Origin: Reticulitermes speratus
Lineage: Eukaryota > Arthropoda > Insecta > Blattodea > Rhinotermitidae
Length of the DNA: 64,000 nt
Assembly: GCA_021186555.1 (NCBI GenBank)
Contig: JAJKFL010000013.1
Span: 27,112,743 to 27,176,742, forward strand
Direction: 5' to 3'
Shown here: in pieces, positions 25,331-37,326 of the stretch
Numbering within the stretch: position 1 is the stretch's first letter
Layout: each line of letters opens with the position of its first letter
Made by a program: the position numbers and the translations under genes
Notes under the pieces: model-generated
Told to the model about the DNA's origin: nothing
Databases searched by the model: none
The model's input: only the letters and a program-made list of their open reading frames with translations

Positions 25331-26598
25331 GTAATAATGAACCTGATAAAACTATTTCAAACAGATTTCTTAGGAAAAGAGGGTTTCTGTTGCAATAAAA
25401 TGGTTGCATAAAAATATCCCTTGTTTATAATTAATGTCACAGCTGTCACACAATGTAGCTGTCAGAAAACTTGAATATGTGAGGACAAAATCTTATACCA
25501 CAACTTCCTTGCTTGACATGTTCTTTGCATGATTTGCATAAAATGAATGCATGTGTGGGAGATCATATTTCTACATGTCTATTTATCTGCATGTTACAAC
25601 CTTGAGAATCACTTGATGCATCTGGATGAAATTTGGTAAGAATGTTACGAGTATGTAAGGAAGGCTATCCCAATATCAAGCTTTTTAATTTCCTATGTTT
25701 GGTAATAACAATACAGCAGACACATGAACTTGTGAAATTGGAGTGACATAGCACCACTTCTAAAATCCAGTAACCACAGTAAAATAAAAGCAAAGATGTC
25801 CCTATGCACACTATGAAGACACATGCAGGAGTGGAGATACAGCTCTACTTATTCTTAACCTCGACACTAGATGGAGGTGCATGGTCAGCTTCATGCCCAA
25901 GTCACTTAAACCATGGGGAAAGAGCCCCAGTACCCATTAAGTAGGGGGCTGGGTGGGCCTCACAGCCACCTATAAAAAAAAATATATAAAATGCCAACCT
26001 AATTAACTGAACATAATACCAAAGTAACTTCAACTCAATGCCTGTAATGTCAGTTTCTCCACAACATACAATGTTCTTTCTGTGGCACAGACAACTGCCA
26101 TTAAGAAGGGTACTTCATTCACATCAGGTCAAAGAGTTATATTACCATGACCTTAGTCTCATTTGTAGAAACATAGGAAGAAGCACAGAAATGTGCGAGG
26201 GTCACTGTTACAGTTTCTGTTACTGCTGTGTTTGTTTCCAGTAGTAGCAATTTGGGAGTTTACTTGTAAATTGTCTTGCATCCTATTGATGAGAGCCTTT
26301 TTTAAACTTCCTCTTTCCTAAAAACAATTTATGGAATTTTATGAGGTGGTCCATTTCCATTACTCTTCCCTGTTTAAGCCCATGTGTCTTAGTCTTCAGT
26401 ACATTTGTGGCCAGTTCCATGTTTGGTACTTGTTTTAAGTATGGCTACCACTTGGTTTCTTTGGTTCAAAGAAAAGATGTTTCAATAGGAAGACTGAGTC
26501 TCACTGTTCAAACTAAAAAACATTAAATAAAAACACAGAAATCTGGCCTGGTGATGTGACATACATATATACGTACATACATATGTACATACATACGT

Positions 26599-26631
<33 letters not shown>

Positions 26632-26980
26632 TACATCCATACATACACACACACACACACAAATGGATTTTCAAGAATTTGCTCTCTCAAGGTCAGTCTG
26701 ACACTTAAAATCTACAGTTCTCTCCAATATTGGATGTTTATTCAAATGTTAGACACTTCATCCAACAAATTTTAAATTTCATAAAAACGAATTGGTTTCA
26801 TAGGGCTTCAAATGTGTAAGAGATAATACAAAATCTATGCTGAAAAACTTTTTACCACTTTAAAACTCCTGGGCTCAAGATCTGTGCACCATCATAAAAT
26901 TTCAAAACTACTTGATTACTCATTGACAATTTAGATCATACTTATAATTTGTTACAGTAATATTATAATTTTTGTCACAG
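25331..26980 (+). other. PAQR4: PAQR4 intron 3 (1.65 kb)
   Basis: It holds a worn family III SINE, inverted, at about 25790-25985 (TAGGGGGCTGGGTGGGCC, AACCTCGACACTAGATGGAG), and a compound TACA/CACA microsatellite at about 26555-26660. No other feature seen. Confidence 0.75.
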
Positions 26981-27118
26981 GCCCTAACAGCATGGTCACC
27001 ATGGGAACGCAGGCTGTGTTTCCTTTTGCCTTTTGTGATGCGTGTTCTGCTGTGTGGTTTACGTTACTCTCCTCTAGGAGGTGGTGACCCTGCATCATTG
27101 GTTCATGTTGTACTGCAG
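26981..27118 (+). CDS. PAQR4: PAQR4, exon 4 (residues 221-266)
   Basis: Acceptor TTTTTGTCACAG, donor CAG|GTAAGC, phases 0 and 0. The exon encodes ALTAWSPWERRLCFLLPFVM and ends GGGDPASLVHVVLQ. ALTA followed by a basic patch and an aromatic/leucine span matches the vertebrate PAQR4 order. It supplies roughly the fifth membrane span and the following loop. Confidence 0.92.
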
Positions 27119-28840
27119 GTAAGCTTTGTCTTAGAAATACGTTATCACGTTTAAAACAATACTGTGAACAAGATTCTAAACTTTTTTTCAACAATTTTAT
27201 CTTATCATGGTACATTATATTTTTAATATTAAATTAATTAATATGTTGTATTCCGTTGCACAATGTGTTTTTCATAATTAATAGTGGCAATTCTATGTGA
27301 CATGGTGTATAAAAACAGTAAAAATAATTGTCAAATGCCAGTGTTAGGTGATTTACATAATCTGCAAGCAGTTACAAACCTCAGACACTTCAAAGGTTCA
27401 GTTGCTTGAAGATATCTTACCCACAATTAATGAAAGACTTTCTAGATCTCAATTTCTAAACACTAAGAAATGCTTCTATTTCAAACAATCACTTCAATTT
27501 TAACAGCCATAGGAATATCTGCAGTGTTTGGATCCAATAATACTTGTACAGAGTACAATACGTTGGAGGTAAGAGGAAGCACCATACCTCAAGTTTCAAA
27601 ATTCTGGGTATCAGCTACAATAAAACCTTGTAATCTTGAGAAATGGATATTAGTACAGCCTGTTCAGTCTATTCGCCACGGACAGACTCAGTTTTGTGGT
27701 TGTATTGTGTAATTATAGGCTCTAATTGAGAACCTGCTAAGAGTAATACAAAGCATGTATCAATTAAAATTCATGTATATTTATTTACATACAAGAACAT
27801 TCCTATTCACTGTTTGATGTACATGTATGATATCCATGTCACTCAATTTTATATTTCATCCTTTCTTCAAAGTCAATGCCTAGAATTGCCACAGAAAGTA
27901 CTGGAATACCAAATTTACTTGTGAAATTCATTGTAGAATTCACAATATTATTACTGCACAGAAGAGAATAAATTAATACAACACCTACACTGTATGCTAA
28001 TACATGCAACAGCAAGGGTAACTAATGTCTCATCACATTCATATCTTTACCCTCTAACTATGTAAAAATAATTAAGCCAATTAAAATCAACTGTAAAGCA
28101 ATTTTAACAAGATCATGGTGTTAAATTCTCATGAGTATACTTGTAGGTCTTTTTCTTTTGTAAATGGGCCACATATATTCTGAGTAACAAAATCCATGAT
28201 GCATGTCCACATATCTAGAAACCTACAGCATTTAACAGTTGACTAACTCAGTTATAACATAATGTATATATTGTAAGATTAGGGTCTTCTGGAATATGCC
28301 ACCATGTACATAGTAATATTCACCATTGCAAGAATCTCAGATCTCACAATTTATGTGTTGTCCTCCTGGGGGAATGATACATAACAATTAAAAATGGAAA
28401 AGTTAATCAATTATATTACATCAACACAGGCTGTTTGAAGACCTAACTCATGGCAAAATTTATACAACCCATGAAACACTACATTAATTTTTTTCATTCT
28501 TATTTCCTTCTATGCATTGAAATAACAATGTAGCAGGGATCTCATAATGCCAGGCACACCAGTTCTTCAAGATTTGCAACGAAAAAATTGGCTTCATTCT
28601 TCTTCGTTTTATCGTGGGACCAGAAAATGTTCACATACCACATCCAACATTTTGTTGTGATGAACATTTGAAATGTATAAAATTACTATGAAATTGAAGA
28701 CAAAATAGTATAATACACCTCTTGCAGTAAACAATGAAGTACCAACAGAAAGCTGTACCTTTCTCTGTTGTTGTGTTCCACATTACAAGATACTTGCTGC
28801 AATGTAGATGCAACCACATATATATTATATATATATATAT

Positions 28841-28880
<40 letters not shown>

Positions 28881-28948
28881 TGCTGCCATATGCCTAGATG
28901 CACCACGATGAGTCACCCCAGCACTCAATGTTAATATGTTTACTATAG
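27119..28948 (+). other. PAQR4: PAQR4 intron 4 (1.8 kb)
   Basis: AT-rich sequence with a compound TA/GA microsatellite (about 28818-28876) roughly 75 bases before the exon 5 acceptor. I see no transposon with clear ends. Confidence 0.75.
28818..28876. repeat. (TA)n(GA)n compound microsatellite
   Basis: An alternating TATA tract passes directly into about 16 GA units. It is close to the 3' splice site of PAQR4 exon 5 but leaves the acceptor TTTACTATAG intact. Confidence 0.9.
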
Positions 28949-29191
28949 GATGCAGTGTCTGCACTTGGGGGTGCAATAGGTGCCATGCACATTCCTGAGA
29001 AGTGGTTTCCAGGCACAGTGGACATGTATCTCAACTCCCATAACATCATGCATGTTCTGGTGGTGATGGCTGTGTATTCTATGCACCAGGCTACAGTCCG
29101 GGATTTGTTGTGGATGGCACATGTCGACTGCAGAACAGGAAATCAACCTACAGACACATTTGGTGGCCTGGAAGCTGCAGAAGAGCTATGA
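28949..29191 (+). CDS. PAQR4: PAQR4, exon 5 (residues 267-346, stop)
   Basis: Acceptor TTACTATAG, then DAVSALGGAIGAMHIPEKW, TVDMYLNSHNIMHVLVVMA and VRDLLWMAHVDC, ending in TGA at 29189-29191. H297 and H301 in NSHNIMH are the C-terminal HxxxH of the CREST metal site and complete the S-x3-H, D, HxxxH set, so the protein looks catalytically intact. The tail after DLLW is about 20 residues. AATAAA appears in the 3' flank at 29883-29888, but the polyadenylation site is not certain. Confidence 0.93.
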   Translation, partial: DAVSALGGAIGAMHIPEKWFPGTVDMYLNSHNIMHVLVVMAVYSMHQATVRDLLWMAHVDCRTGNQPTDTFGGLEAAEEL

Positions 29192-32100
29192 TTCTTGCTC
29201 TTTCAGTTGCATGCATGCTCATGTACAATGCTTACATCAGTTCTCTTATTCTCTATCCTCTTCATGCACTACTTTGGCTTCCACTGTCAACAATAGTGGT
29301 AGTTAAAGAACAAGTACTCACATTTAAAGTCATGTACACTACACATAAATCATGAGTATTTTCTGTGCAGCTCTGGCCACACTTGGATACTGTATTCTTT
29401 CACTTCCTTTATTATTGATCCTTTACTTTATAAATTTATGCATCTGTACATACCATCTTTCCACCCATTCGAACACTGGCTACTATACCAGATGTGTAAG
29501 TACTCATCACCTCAAAACAACCCAACAATGCAAAAACGATGGGAATGTGTTACACGTGATGATAGTGAACACTGGATCTTTTCTCTCATCAAATTTCCAG
29601 TCCTCATTCCTTAAGCCTTCCAACAACTTCATGTGATAAGCAAGGCTCACTGTCTTCCACTACAATGTCCAATGTCTTCTGTATTGTTAAAATATCTTGA
29701 CTCAGCATCTTCCACCAGTAATTTACTATTCCTAAGCTCCTTAATCATTCCAACCCATCACATACAAACTGAATTGCTAACACACAAATACCGGTAATAC
29801 TAAAGAATATGCTTTAGAATATGACAGTGCTAAGGTAGATATATAGGAGTAGGATTTCATGATCCAAACTTCTTAAACTAACAATAAACCACACTGAAAT
29901 TAGAGTCACATTCTGTCTTTAAATACTCTTTTTACTCGAAATTTCTAGTTATTATTGTATTATACACATGTAAATAAATATAAGTGACAAAATTATAAAG
30001 GTAATTACTATGAATGTAATGACTGTGTAGGGATAAAGTGCTCGAAATGGAGGTACTGATAATACGGACATTACAAAAGTATATGAACATTATAAGAACT
30101 ATGTATTTTCACATTTTGGCTGCTACAATTCTATTCTCATAAATAACAGTGTAATTTCCAATTATGTCAGAAATTTCAAGATGCCTTGTGAGCTGAAATG
30201 TACACACATTACCAATTCGAGCACTGGAAGTTTTAGAAACTCCAATGCTTTGGTCGTAAAATATTGAATATAAACATACTAACCATAAGTAACATGTCTC
30301 ATTTAGTACTAAAAGCAGCATAACTAGAAAATTTTAACTAATTGCGGGCTGGACCTTAAGGCAACAGAATGCTATGTTGTGGCAGACTCTTAGTGCACAC
30401 AGTCATAAAGCTTTAGACTCCACAAAAGACAAAAAAACTTCTTCAGACACTTAGTGCTGAAGAAGGATTCTGCTTGATGGAGCTACTCAGATATTTGGAG
30501 TGTTATGTTCAGTTGTTTCATCATTTGCCATGCCATTCAAATTCACAATATCCTGAGGATCACACATTACTCATTTAAATGCCCTTTATAATCACGTTTC
30601 TGTAAACTAAGTGCATCATGAAACATTTTATTTACTATGTTCCATTATTTCAGAAGCAGTAAAGTGTAAATAAAAGTGTTTTTGTCAGTACATGGAACTC
30701 CAGAGAAGACAACATTACTTTATACTAGGATGATAAGATGCTGTAATGCATGTTAAAATTAAATGGACTTGGGTGATTTTAAATTTATATTATTACTCCT
30801 CTTTAATCAAAATAGGCTTCCTTTCCCTTCAGTTTAACTTTTCAGCCATTTCCAAATTTTGATTTACCGAAGATGTCTGAAACAAAATTTCACTGAAGTA
30901 CAAACCTCTCCATTTCAAATTTGTTATGCCTCATGTGATTTCCTTCTTAAACAACTGTCTATTTTCTGAAAAGATTGCCCCAATAGGATTTAACCTATCA
31001 GAAAGAAAATGTGATGTTGAAAGAAAATTCTTTTGTGGGAAAATCTGTAATGCAAACCTGTTCACCCCAAGAAATTTCGAAAAGCTGGTGCTCATTATGT
31101 CTAACATGTCATTTCAGAACAGCTGGAAGGCCAGTGGACAAAAACTAAATATTAATGCTGAGCTTTACAGAACAGCTGTTGGTGACATATATCCTGATCT
31201 CTTCACTACAAACTCTTTCTTCCCAACAACCTCAGACAGAGAAACTTTTGCACATTACATACACTTAAATAATGAGTGGAGGTAGATATAAGTTTTGAAC
31301 TTTAATTCCCCTTGCTGTCAAACTATGACCCCCTTTAATCAGTCACTGTACAATGCACCTCTGTGTACTTGTGGGTTTTAGATTTCACATTGTATCATTT
31401 TCATATAAGACCAAGATGAAACAGATTGGAACTTCCACTTTACATGAGATACAAAAGCCCTAATTTCTCCATATGGCAATCTGTTAATGCCAGACTGTAT
31501 ACTGCCTGCACATGTAAGAAGGCACTGAGAACTTGGGAAAGCCATACTTAAGTTGGTATGGAATAAGAAGATGCAGCCACCATGTTGCATTGCTAACAGG
31601 AAGGTGATAGCTGGTAACAGGATCTTTTTGAAGGTGTAGAGTAAGAGACAACAGGGCCTGATGTTGGTTGTAGTGCCATCAGATGGATGGATCATCAGTA
31701 GCTCAAATTCTATAGTGTCAAATGGTTGGATGAGAATTGTAAAGAATGTTGAAAAAGTATCATGGCCTAATTTGTGGTACTATCTCAGCACTTGTCTGGA
31801 GGGAGAAACCTTAGTCATGATAGCTTATCTTTGGATCAAGATTTTAAACCCAGGAACTTTCCAAACACAAAGCAAAAGTGCTAGCCCCTCAACCACAATG
31901 TTTCGTTTTCCTAATGTTCAATGCCAAATTTGCGACAGACATTTACAGCACTTCCTTCTGACATATCCTTATTTATTCCTGCTCACTTCCCAGCCTTACT
32001 TAATTACTGTGATCGCATCTGATTAATTCTGCAATTATGAGCAAGCATGTGGAACTTGTTTAGATTATTCACATTAAGATCTTGAAGTGTGAACCGTGTT

Positions 32101-33678
32101 GGTGCTCACTGGCCAGAAGAGTAAACGAGACAGGTAAATAATGTAGATGCATAATAAAGATCTTTAAATCAAAAGTGAGATAGCAAACATAATGAAGGAA
32201 AATGACCAGCAGGATTCCCTAGGAAGAGGTTTGAACTGTGTAAATGAGTTTTCCACCTGTTCATCATCCTCTTAGTCCATATAATGATCACATATTTTTG
32301 AGATAACATAACCAAATTCATGATGTTCATTTTTATATATGGAACAATGACCACACTATGCTGCCAAGTATGAGTAAAGGTGTATGCTACTAAGACAAAA
32401 CCTGTGAAGTGATTAACAAACAGGAAATCATATTTACCTAGAATTCTAATGCACTAAACTTCTATTTTTCTTTCTGTGCTTACTGCTTGGTATTGTTTCA
32501 AGGCAATTGCCAATAAGTTTTATGTCTATTTACCCAAACACTTACACTTTCTGCATATTAAAAACTGAAATACAAATTAAACTAACCTCAGATAATGGCA
32601 TTTCCTCCATATTGGATGCAACGGTTAACACTGCCATGATTTTGTTAACAAAAATGGTGACCAAACTACAATGCAGTTATTGCTAGAAACAGAATGCATC
32701 ATGGGAAGGACAGGATGCCATCTGAATAGAAAGGGGTAAAGTACTTCCAATAAGCTGTTATTTAGGCACTATTAGAAGTCACTGTATTAAGATATAAGAA
32801 GTATACTGAATTTATTGAAATGAACTGAACAGTTAAATATGGTCCCTTCAGTGCAACCCCTGGTTATTACAGGCTAGAGCCATGCAATGCAGATAACTCA
32901 CCAATGATCACAGCATCAACATCCTTACCCTAGACCACCATCTCCAGTACTACTAATTCTTGTGCAAATTTCTCATTGATATAACATGCCCTCTGAAGAC
33001 ATTCATGTGATGGAAAGGAGTAATGATTTCCAAAAACATCATTGGAAGCAAGAAGAAAATTCCTCATATAGAGTATCTATTAAAATTTACAGTAACTTTA
33101 AGATTAGAGGGAAGAAAGGATCACCAGAAAACATACAGCACAGTCCTAATCACTTTGCAAACAAAAGTTAAAAATGTTTTGCCCCAGGCAGGGATAGAAC
33201 ACATTATATCCGTGCATCACCATCAATTGTTCCAATGAATAATTTAAGTACACTTTTTGTTTGTTTGATTGGTTCATTGTCTCATATGGGTCCTGTGTAT
33301 CACTCTTTCTTATTTGTGTTTGTTATGTTGTGCTGTTTCTGTTATTGCCCACTTGCTGTTGACTCACCATGTTAATAAAGAACTGAACTGAATTAAATTA
33401 TTACTTTTTGTGGAGATAAGAAATGTACACATTGTAGGCATTTTTGTAATGCCCTCTCAAATCTGTCAAATATTTGTCTCCATAGTCTTTCCAGAATACA
33501 GTTACATTCAGAGAAAGAAGGGACACTTGAAGGGCCCAACATTTGCTTCATTTTTCAAAATCGGTGAAATGTAAACACTATTGACCCAGTATTGTTTTCA
33601 CCGTGCATGTTTATCAATATAATGTCACAATTCACCAACACATGCACTTCACTATTAAAATTAATAGTTTGTTAAAAA

Positions 33679-33722
33679 GCCCTACATATGTTTCGGTCGG
33701 TTAACCGGCCATCATCAGGGGC
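33679..33722 (-). ncRNA. Hammerhead ribozyme motif, left arm
   Basis: Mirror copy of the motif at 33983-34026. On the minus strand it reads GCCC, CUGAUGA, U, stem II (GGCCGG/CCGACC with one C-A mismatch), GAA, ACAUAUGU, A17, GGGC. Stem I is GCCC/GGGC. Confidence 0.68.
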
Positions 33723-33982
33723 GACTAGAGTTACATAATACAAACACATTCATTAGGTTATCCAGAGATGTGGATTAAAACAGTCAAGTGTGGGTATTAT
33801 AAAACTGCATTAATAAAATAATTTAATTTAATAATTATAAATAATAAAAATAAAAAAAATAATAAAATAATTTAATTTAATAATTATTTTATTAATGCAG
33901 TTTTATAATACCCACACTTGACTGTTTTAATCCACATCTCTGGATAACCTAATGAATGTGTTTGTATTATGTAACTCTAGTC

Positions 33983-34026
33983 GCCCCTGATGATGGCCGG
34001 TTAACCGACCGAAACATATGTAGGGC
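33983..34026 (+). ncRNA. Hammerhead ribozyme motif, right arm
   Basis: Plus strand: GCCC (33983-33986), CTGATGA (33987-33993), one T, a stem II hairpin with a TTAA loop, GAA at 34011-34013, AC-ATAT-GT as a 2-bp stem III with tetraloop, A17 at 34022, then GGGC pairing with the 5' GCCC. The predicted cleavage follows 34022. Stem III is minimal, as described for hammerheads of Penelope-like elements and retrozymes. Confidence 0.7.
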
Positions 34027-35174
34027 TTTTTAACAAACTCTTAATTTTAATAGTGAACTGCATGTGTTGGTGAATTGTGACATTACTATTGACCCAATCA
34101 CATCATAGCAAAAAAAAAAAAAGAAAAAAGGCCCAAAAATGGCCATGTAATATTGACATAAGAAAACATTGTGCAAGATGACACTGGACACACTCGACAC
34201 TGTACTTACCTGGCAGAAGTGGTGGTTATGAGCATTCACTAGTTGAGCTTACAAGTGTGACTTATATCACACACTATTCTAGTGCATGAGGAAGTTTCTT
34301 GAGCAACTTTCAATGTGTCAAAGTGCGTACCAATATAATCCCTTCCACCTAGTGCTTGAGGCTGAAGAAACAGTTAACAATTTAAAAGTAACAAGTAAGA
34401 CATTCTCTGTTCTCTGTGAGGTGAAAGAAAGAAACAGTTGACAGTCTGATCATAAAATCGAGCATGATCGACTCGTAAATCAGTCGTGAAGATAAGGAGA
34501 AATTTATAGGGACAATAAGACAGTAAATGTGCCAGAAGTGCAATGCCCTGCAGACATTTCCCAACTTGTTATGAGATAATTTTGTTAAAACACATCTTTA
34601 CATCAATAAATTTGGTCCAGTTCTGTGCAAATTGACTGGTGTTTCAGACCTTACCTACACACTTGTAAACTGACACCAAGATATTAAACCATGACCTATG
34701 AGAAAGAACACTTTCAGAATTAAATCCATGTTAAGAAAGTTTTACAATTAAGTCCTTAAATTATTTTAGTTATTAAGCTCCTTTTCTAGAGCTTGGCCCT
34801 ATTCCTACGCCCAACCCTTTCTCAAGTTGCAGATATTGTTGCAGAAGTAATGTACCAGTCACATAAGATACCTCTTGACCAGCTGCTTACACATATACAC
34901 TTTTTTCATTGGTGAAAGTCACAAACAGTTCATGCTAATAGAAAGAAAGAGTAACCAAGCCAATTACCATACCTGTTCAAATGCACAAGAATTATATTAC
35001 TTCAGATAATGGTCACTAGTATATTGTAACATTGACACATATCATAAATGTATCAGAGGACATGTAGGTGGTGCAAATTACAAGCCAGGTGAATAATTCT
35101 TTCTTACTATACAATTCCCATTACTTAAAGGACTGATATATGTAAATTCCATTCAGCATGGTGATATAAAGTTA

Positions 35175-35375
35175 AAGTTGTACTGTGGTTCATTAAGCAC
35201 CATGCCATGAAGAGGTATGGTAGGGGACAAGGTATAGTTCCACTATGCTGCTTTGCTCAGAAGGAACAAACTGTTGGTATCCAATGAGTAGGACTGCTTG
35301 GTGTGAGCCAGCTGGATACTGCGGAGAAGAGAAAAGTCTCTTGCTCTGGCTGGGAGTCAAAACCTGATTCCTTGG
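35175..35375 (-). repeat. Worn tRNA-derived SINE (family III-like)
   Basis: Blocks such as GAGAAGAGAAAAGTCTCTTGC and a B-box remnant (GGGAGTCAAAACCTGATTCC) match, in the same order, those at 39.75-39.85 kb. Boundaries and target duplication are no longer clear. Confidence 0.5.
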
Positions 35376-36484
35376 TCATTTGTTTGGATTTTCTGTCTTG
35401 AAAATATTAACTGTACTATTCTAGAAATAGAACTGTTATACAGAGCAGTAATTTTAAATTATACTCATTATGAAAGTACTACTACTTAAATCACTTTGCA
35501 ATTATACACTACAAATATACATTGTAATGTACTATTTTAGAAATTAATTCAACAACCTGTAAAATACCTACCACTTAAGATTACAGGATTTAAATCCTAA
35601 AATTTAAAGATATCAAACTTTGTTTACTGAAATAAATGGTCAGTTATTGGATTATAATTCCTTCACCAATATATAAACTGAGGTTCTCCCTCCTTTCATC
35701 TTGTAGAAAAATTACCTTCACCTTGCAACATAATGTAGTAAGTACAGTCCAAAACTGTACTTAATTAAGTTCTAAACAGCTCTAAACTCTGTCATTTCTT
35801 CCTCCCTGACTTCATAATAAAGAAAGATACTTGTAAAAAATCCAACTACAATAAGTAAACATATTACTTGATAACCTGGAATGCAAAATATAACATAATT
35901 GGTTCAATTCTTGTGTTTTAAGCATAAGAAATGGCTGATCTAAAAGATATTCTAATTGGCGTGTACTGTGTACCATAAACATAATTCATTGCAATAGTCC
36001 TTTTTTATTATTATGTCATATTTTATGACATGTATTGTAAGCAACACTGCTCCTCTCAGTGTTTTTTTCCAGACATCATATGGCTGTTCATTCCTGGAAA
36101 CCACTTCATGGATTTACCATGCAAACTTATTTTCTGCATAGGGGCCCAGCCCATGGCAAAATACCTGAATTGGGAGTAGTGTGACAGACAGGATGACTGA
36201 AGCAATGAAAACACACATTCATGTGATAGGTGACATTCAACTTTCACCTGTGCAAATGAGGACACAAGCACCTAACTTGGTGAGTTGCAAGATAAATTCA
36301 TGGTGGTACGTGAAAGTGCAAATATTGCGACAAGTCAGACAAAGATGCAATGATGCTTATAATAGCTGCAGTGATGCTTACAATAGCATCACGTTCAAGT
36401 CTCTCATGTTTCCTTTAAGTCTGTGTTTTTTTTTATGTGTACAGAGATATTTCAGGATGGTACAATATTTATTTCCATAAGAGA

Positions 36485-36586
36485 GCATAAACTTCCCCCA
36501 TCCAACTTCGACCAGTAGGCATAAACTTCCCCCATCCAACTTGGACCAGTGGGCATAAACTTCCCCCATCCAACTTGGACCACTGA
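36485..36586. repeat. 34-bp tandem repeat, three copies
   Basis: Copies of GCATAAACTTCCCCCATCC followed by AACTTGGACCAGTGG start at 36485, 36519 and 36553, with only a few substitutions between them. Confidence 0.92.
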
Positions 36587-37028
36587 CCACAAATTGATAG
36601 TTTTTATTGTTAACAGTACTCTTATTAATGTTCTCGGTTAACCGGATAGAATAAACTGACCTTACTATTCATGAAATGAGAATTCCGAGAACAGGGACTT
36701 CAAAGTTCTGAGTATGATATTTATTAACAATTTCCAGACGTGGCAGAAATACTGCTTCAACATCCACCAAACGTGTTGTAAAATGTCCATGCACTTGTTG
36801 CCTTGTCGATATGCATGGTTTGAAAATATCTGTTGTATTTTTTTACATTGTATATTTTATAATTTATGTTGTGCCCAATGTTTTAAAATATAAAAGTTAT
36901 CATTTATTGTTGTTTTTGCAAAGTTTTCACTATTAAATCTGTAGAAGTCAAATAGATTATATAAACCTGGTTTGAGATCACTGAAGAAATGGCATTCATT
37001 ATTACTTACCACACCTACCTAACACTTC

Positions 37029-37326
37029 GGGGCACGCAGTGGCGCAGTTGGTTGAGGCAATGCACTTCAAGCCGGAACGTCGTGGGTTCGATTCCCGATG
37101 GTGTCACTGGAATTTTTCATTGACATAATCGTTTCGGTTGCACTATGGCCCTGGGGTCGACTCAGCCTCTAACAGAAATGAGTACCAGGAATCTTTCCTG
37201 GGGGGTAAAGGCGGCCGGTGCGTAGGGTTGACAACCTTACCACCTTCATGAGCCGATTGTCTAGAAATCTGGGAGCCTCAACCTCCTGGACCCTAAGGGC
37301 CTGTAATGGGATTGCTTTACCTTTTT
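37029..37326 (+). mobile_element. tRNA-derived SINE, family II
   Basis: A box TGGCGCAGTTGG (37040-37051) and B box GGTTCGATTCC (37085-37095) are perfect RNA polymerase III promoter elements. The core (GGGGTCGACTCAGCCTC, GAGTACCAGGAATC, GGGGGGTAAAGGCGGC) follows and the 3' end finishes GCTTTACCTTTTT. A perfect 12-bp duplication ACCTAACACTTC lies at 37017-37028 and 37327-37338. This is the best preserved SINE in the window. Confidence 0.92.

Larger units (their letters stand above)
33589..34084. mobile_element. Inverted-repeat retroelement with two hammerhead motifs
   Basis: Arms of roughly 200 bases, nearly perfect inverted copies, meet in an AT-only centre around 33840. Each arm carries the box TTCACCAACACATGCAC and a hammerhead motif. 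The whole is flanked by a perfect 12-bp duplication ACTATTGACCCA (33577-33588 and 34085-34096). The left end has extra non-palindromic sequence including TTCACCGTGCAT. Target duplication plus inverted partial copies recalls Penelope-like insertions; there is no coding part. Confidence 0.72.

Noticed and set aside
30926..31285. A 119-codon plus-strand open frame near PAQR4's 3' end
   Set aside because: No domain, no splice context and no recognisable homology; likely chance in AT-rich spacer.
37040..37095. A possible true tRNA gene
   Set aside because: A and B boxes are good, but the sequence runs into a SINE core with flanking target duplications, and no cloverleaf acceptor stem closes.
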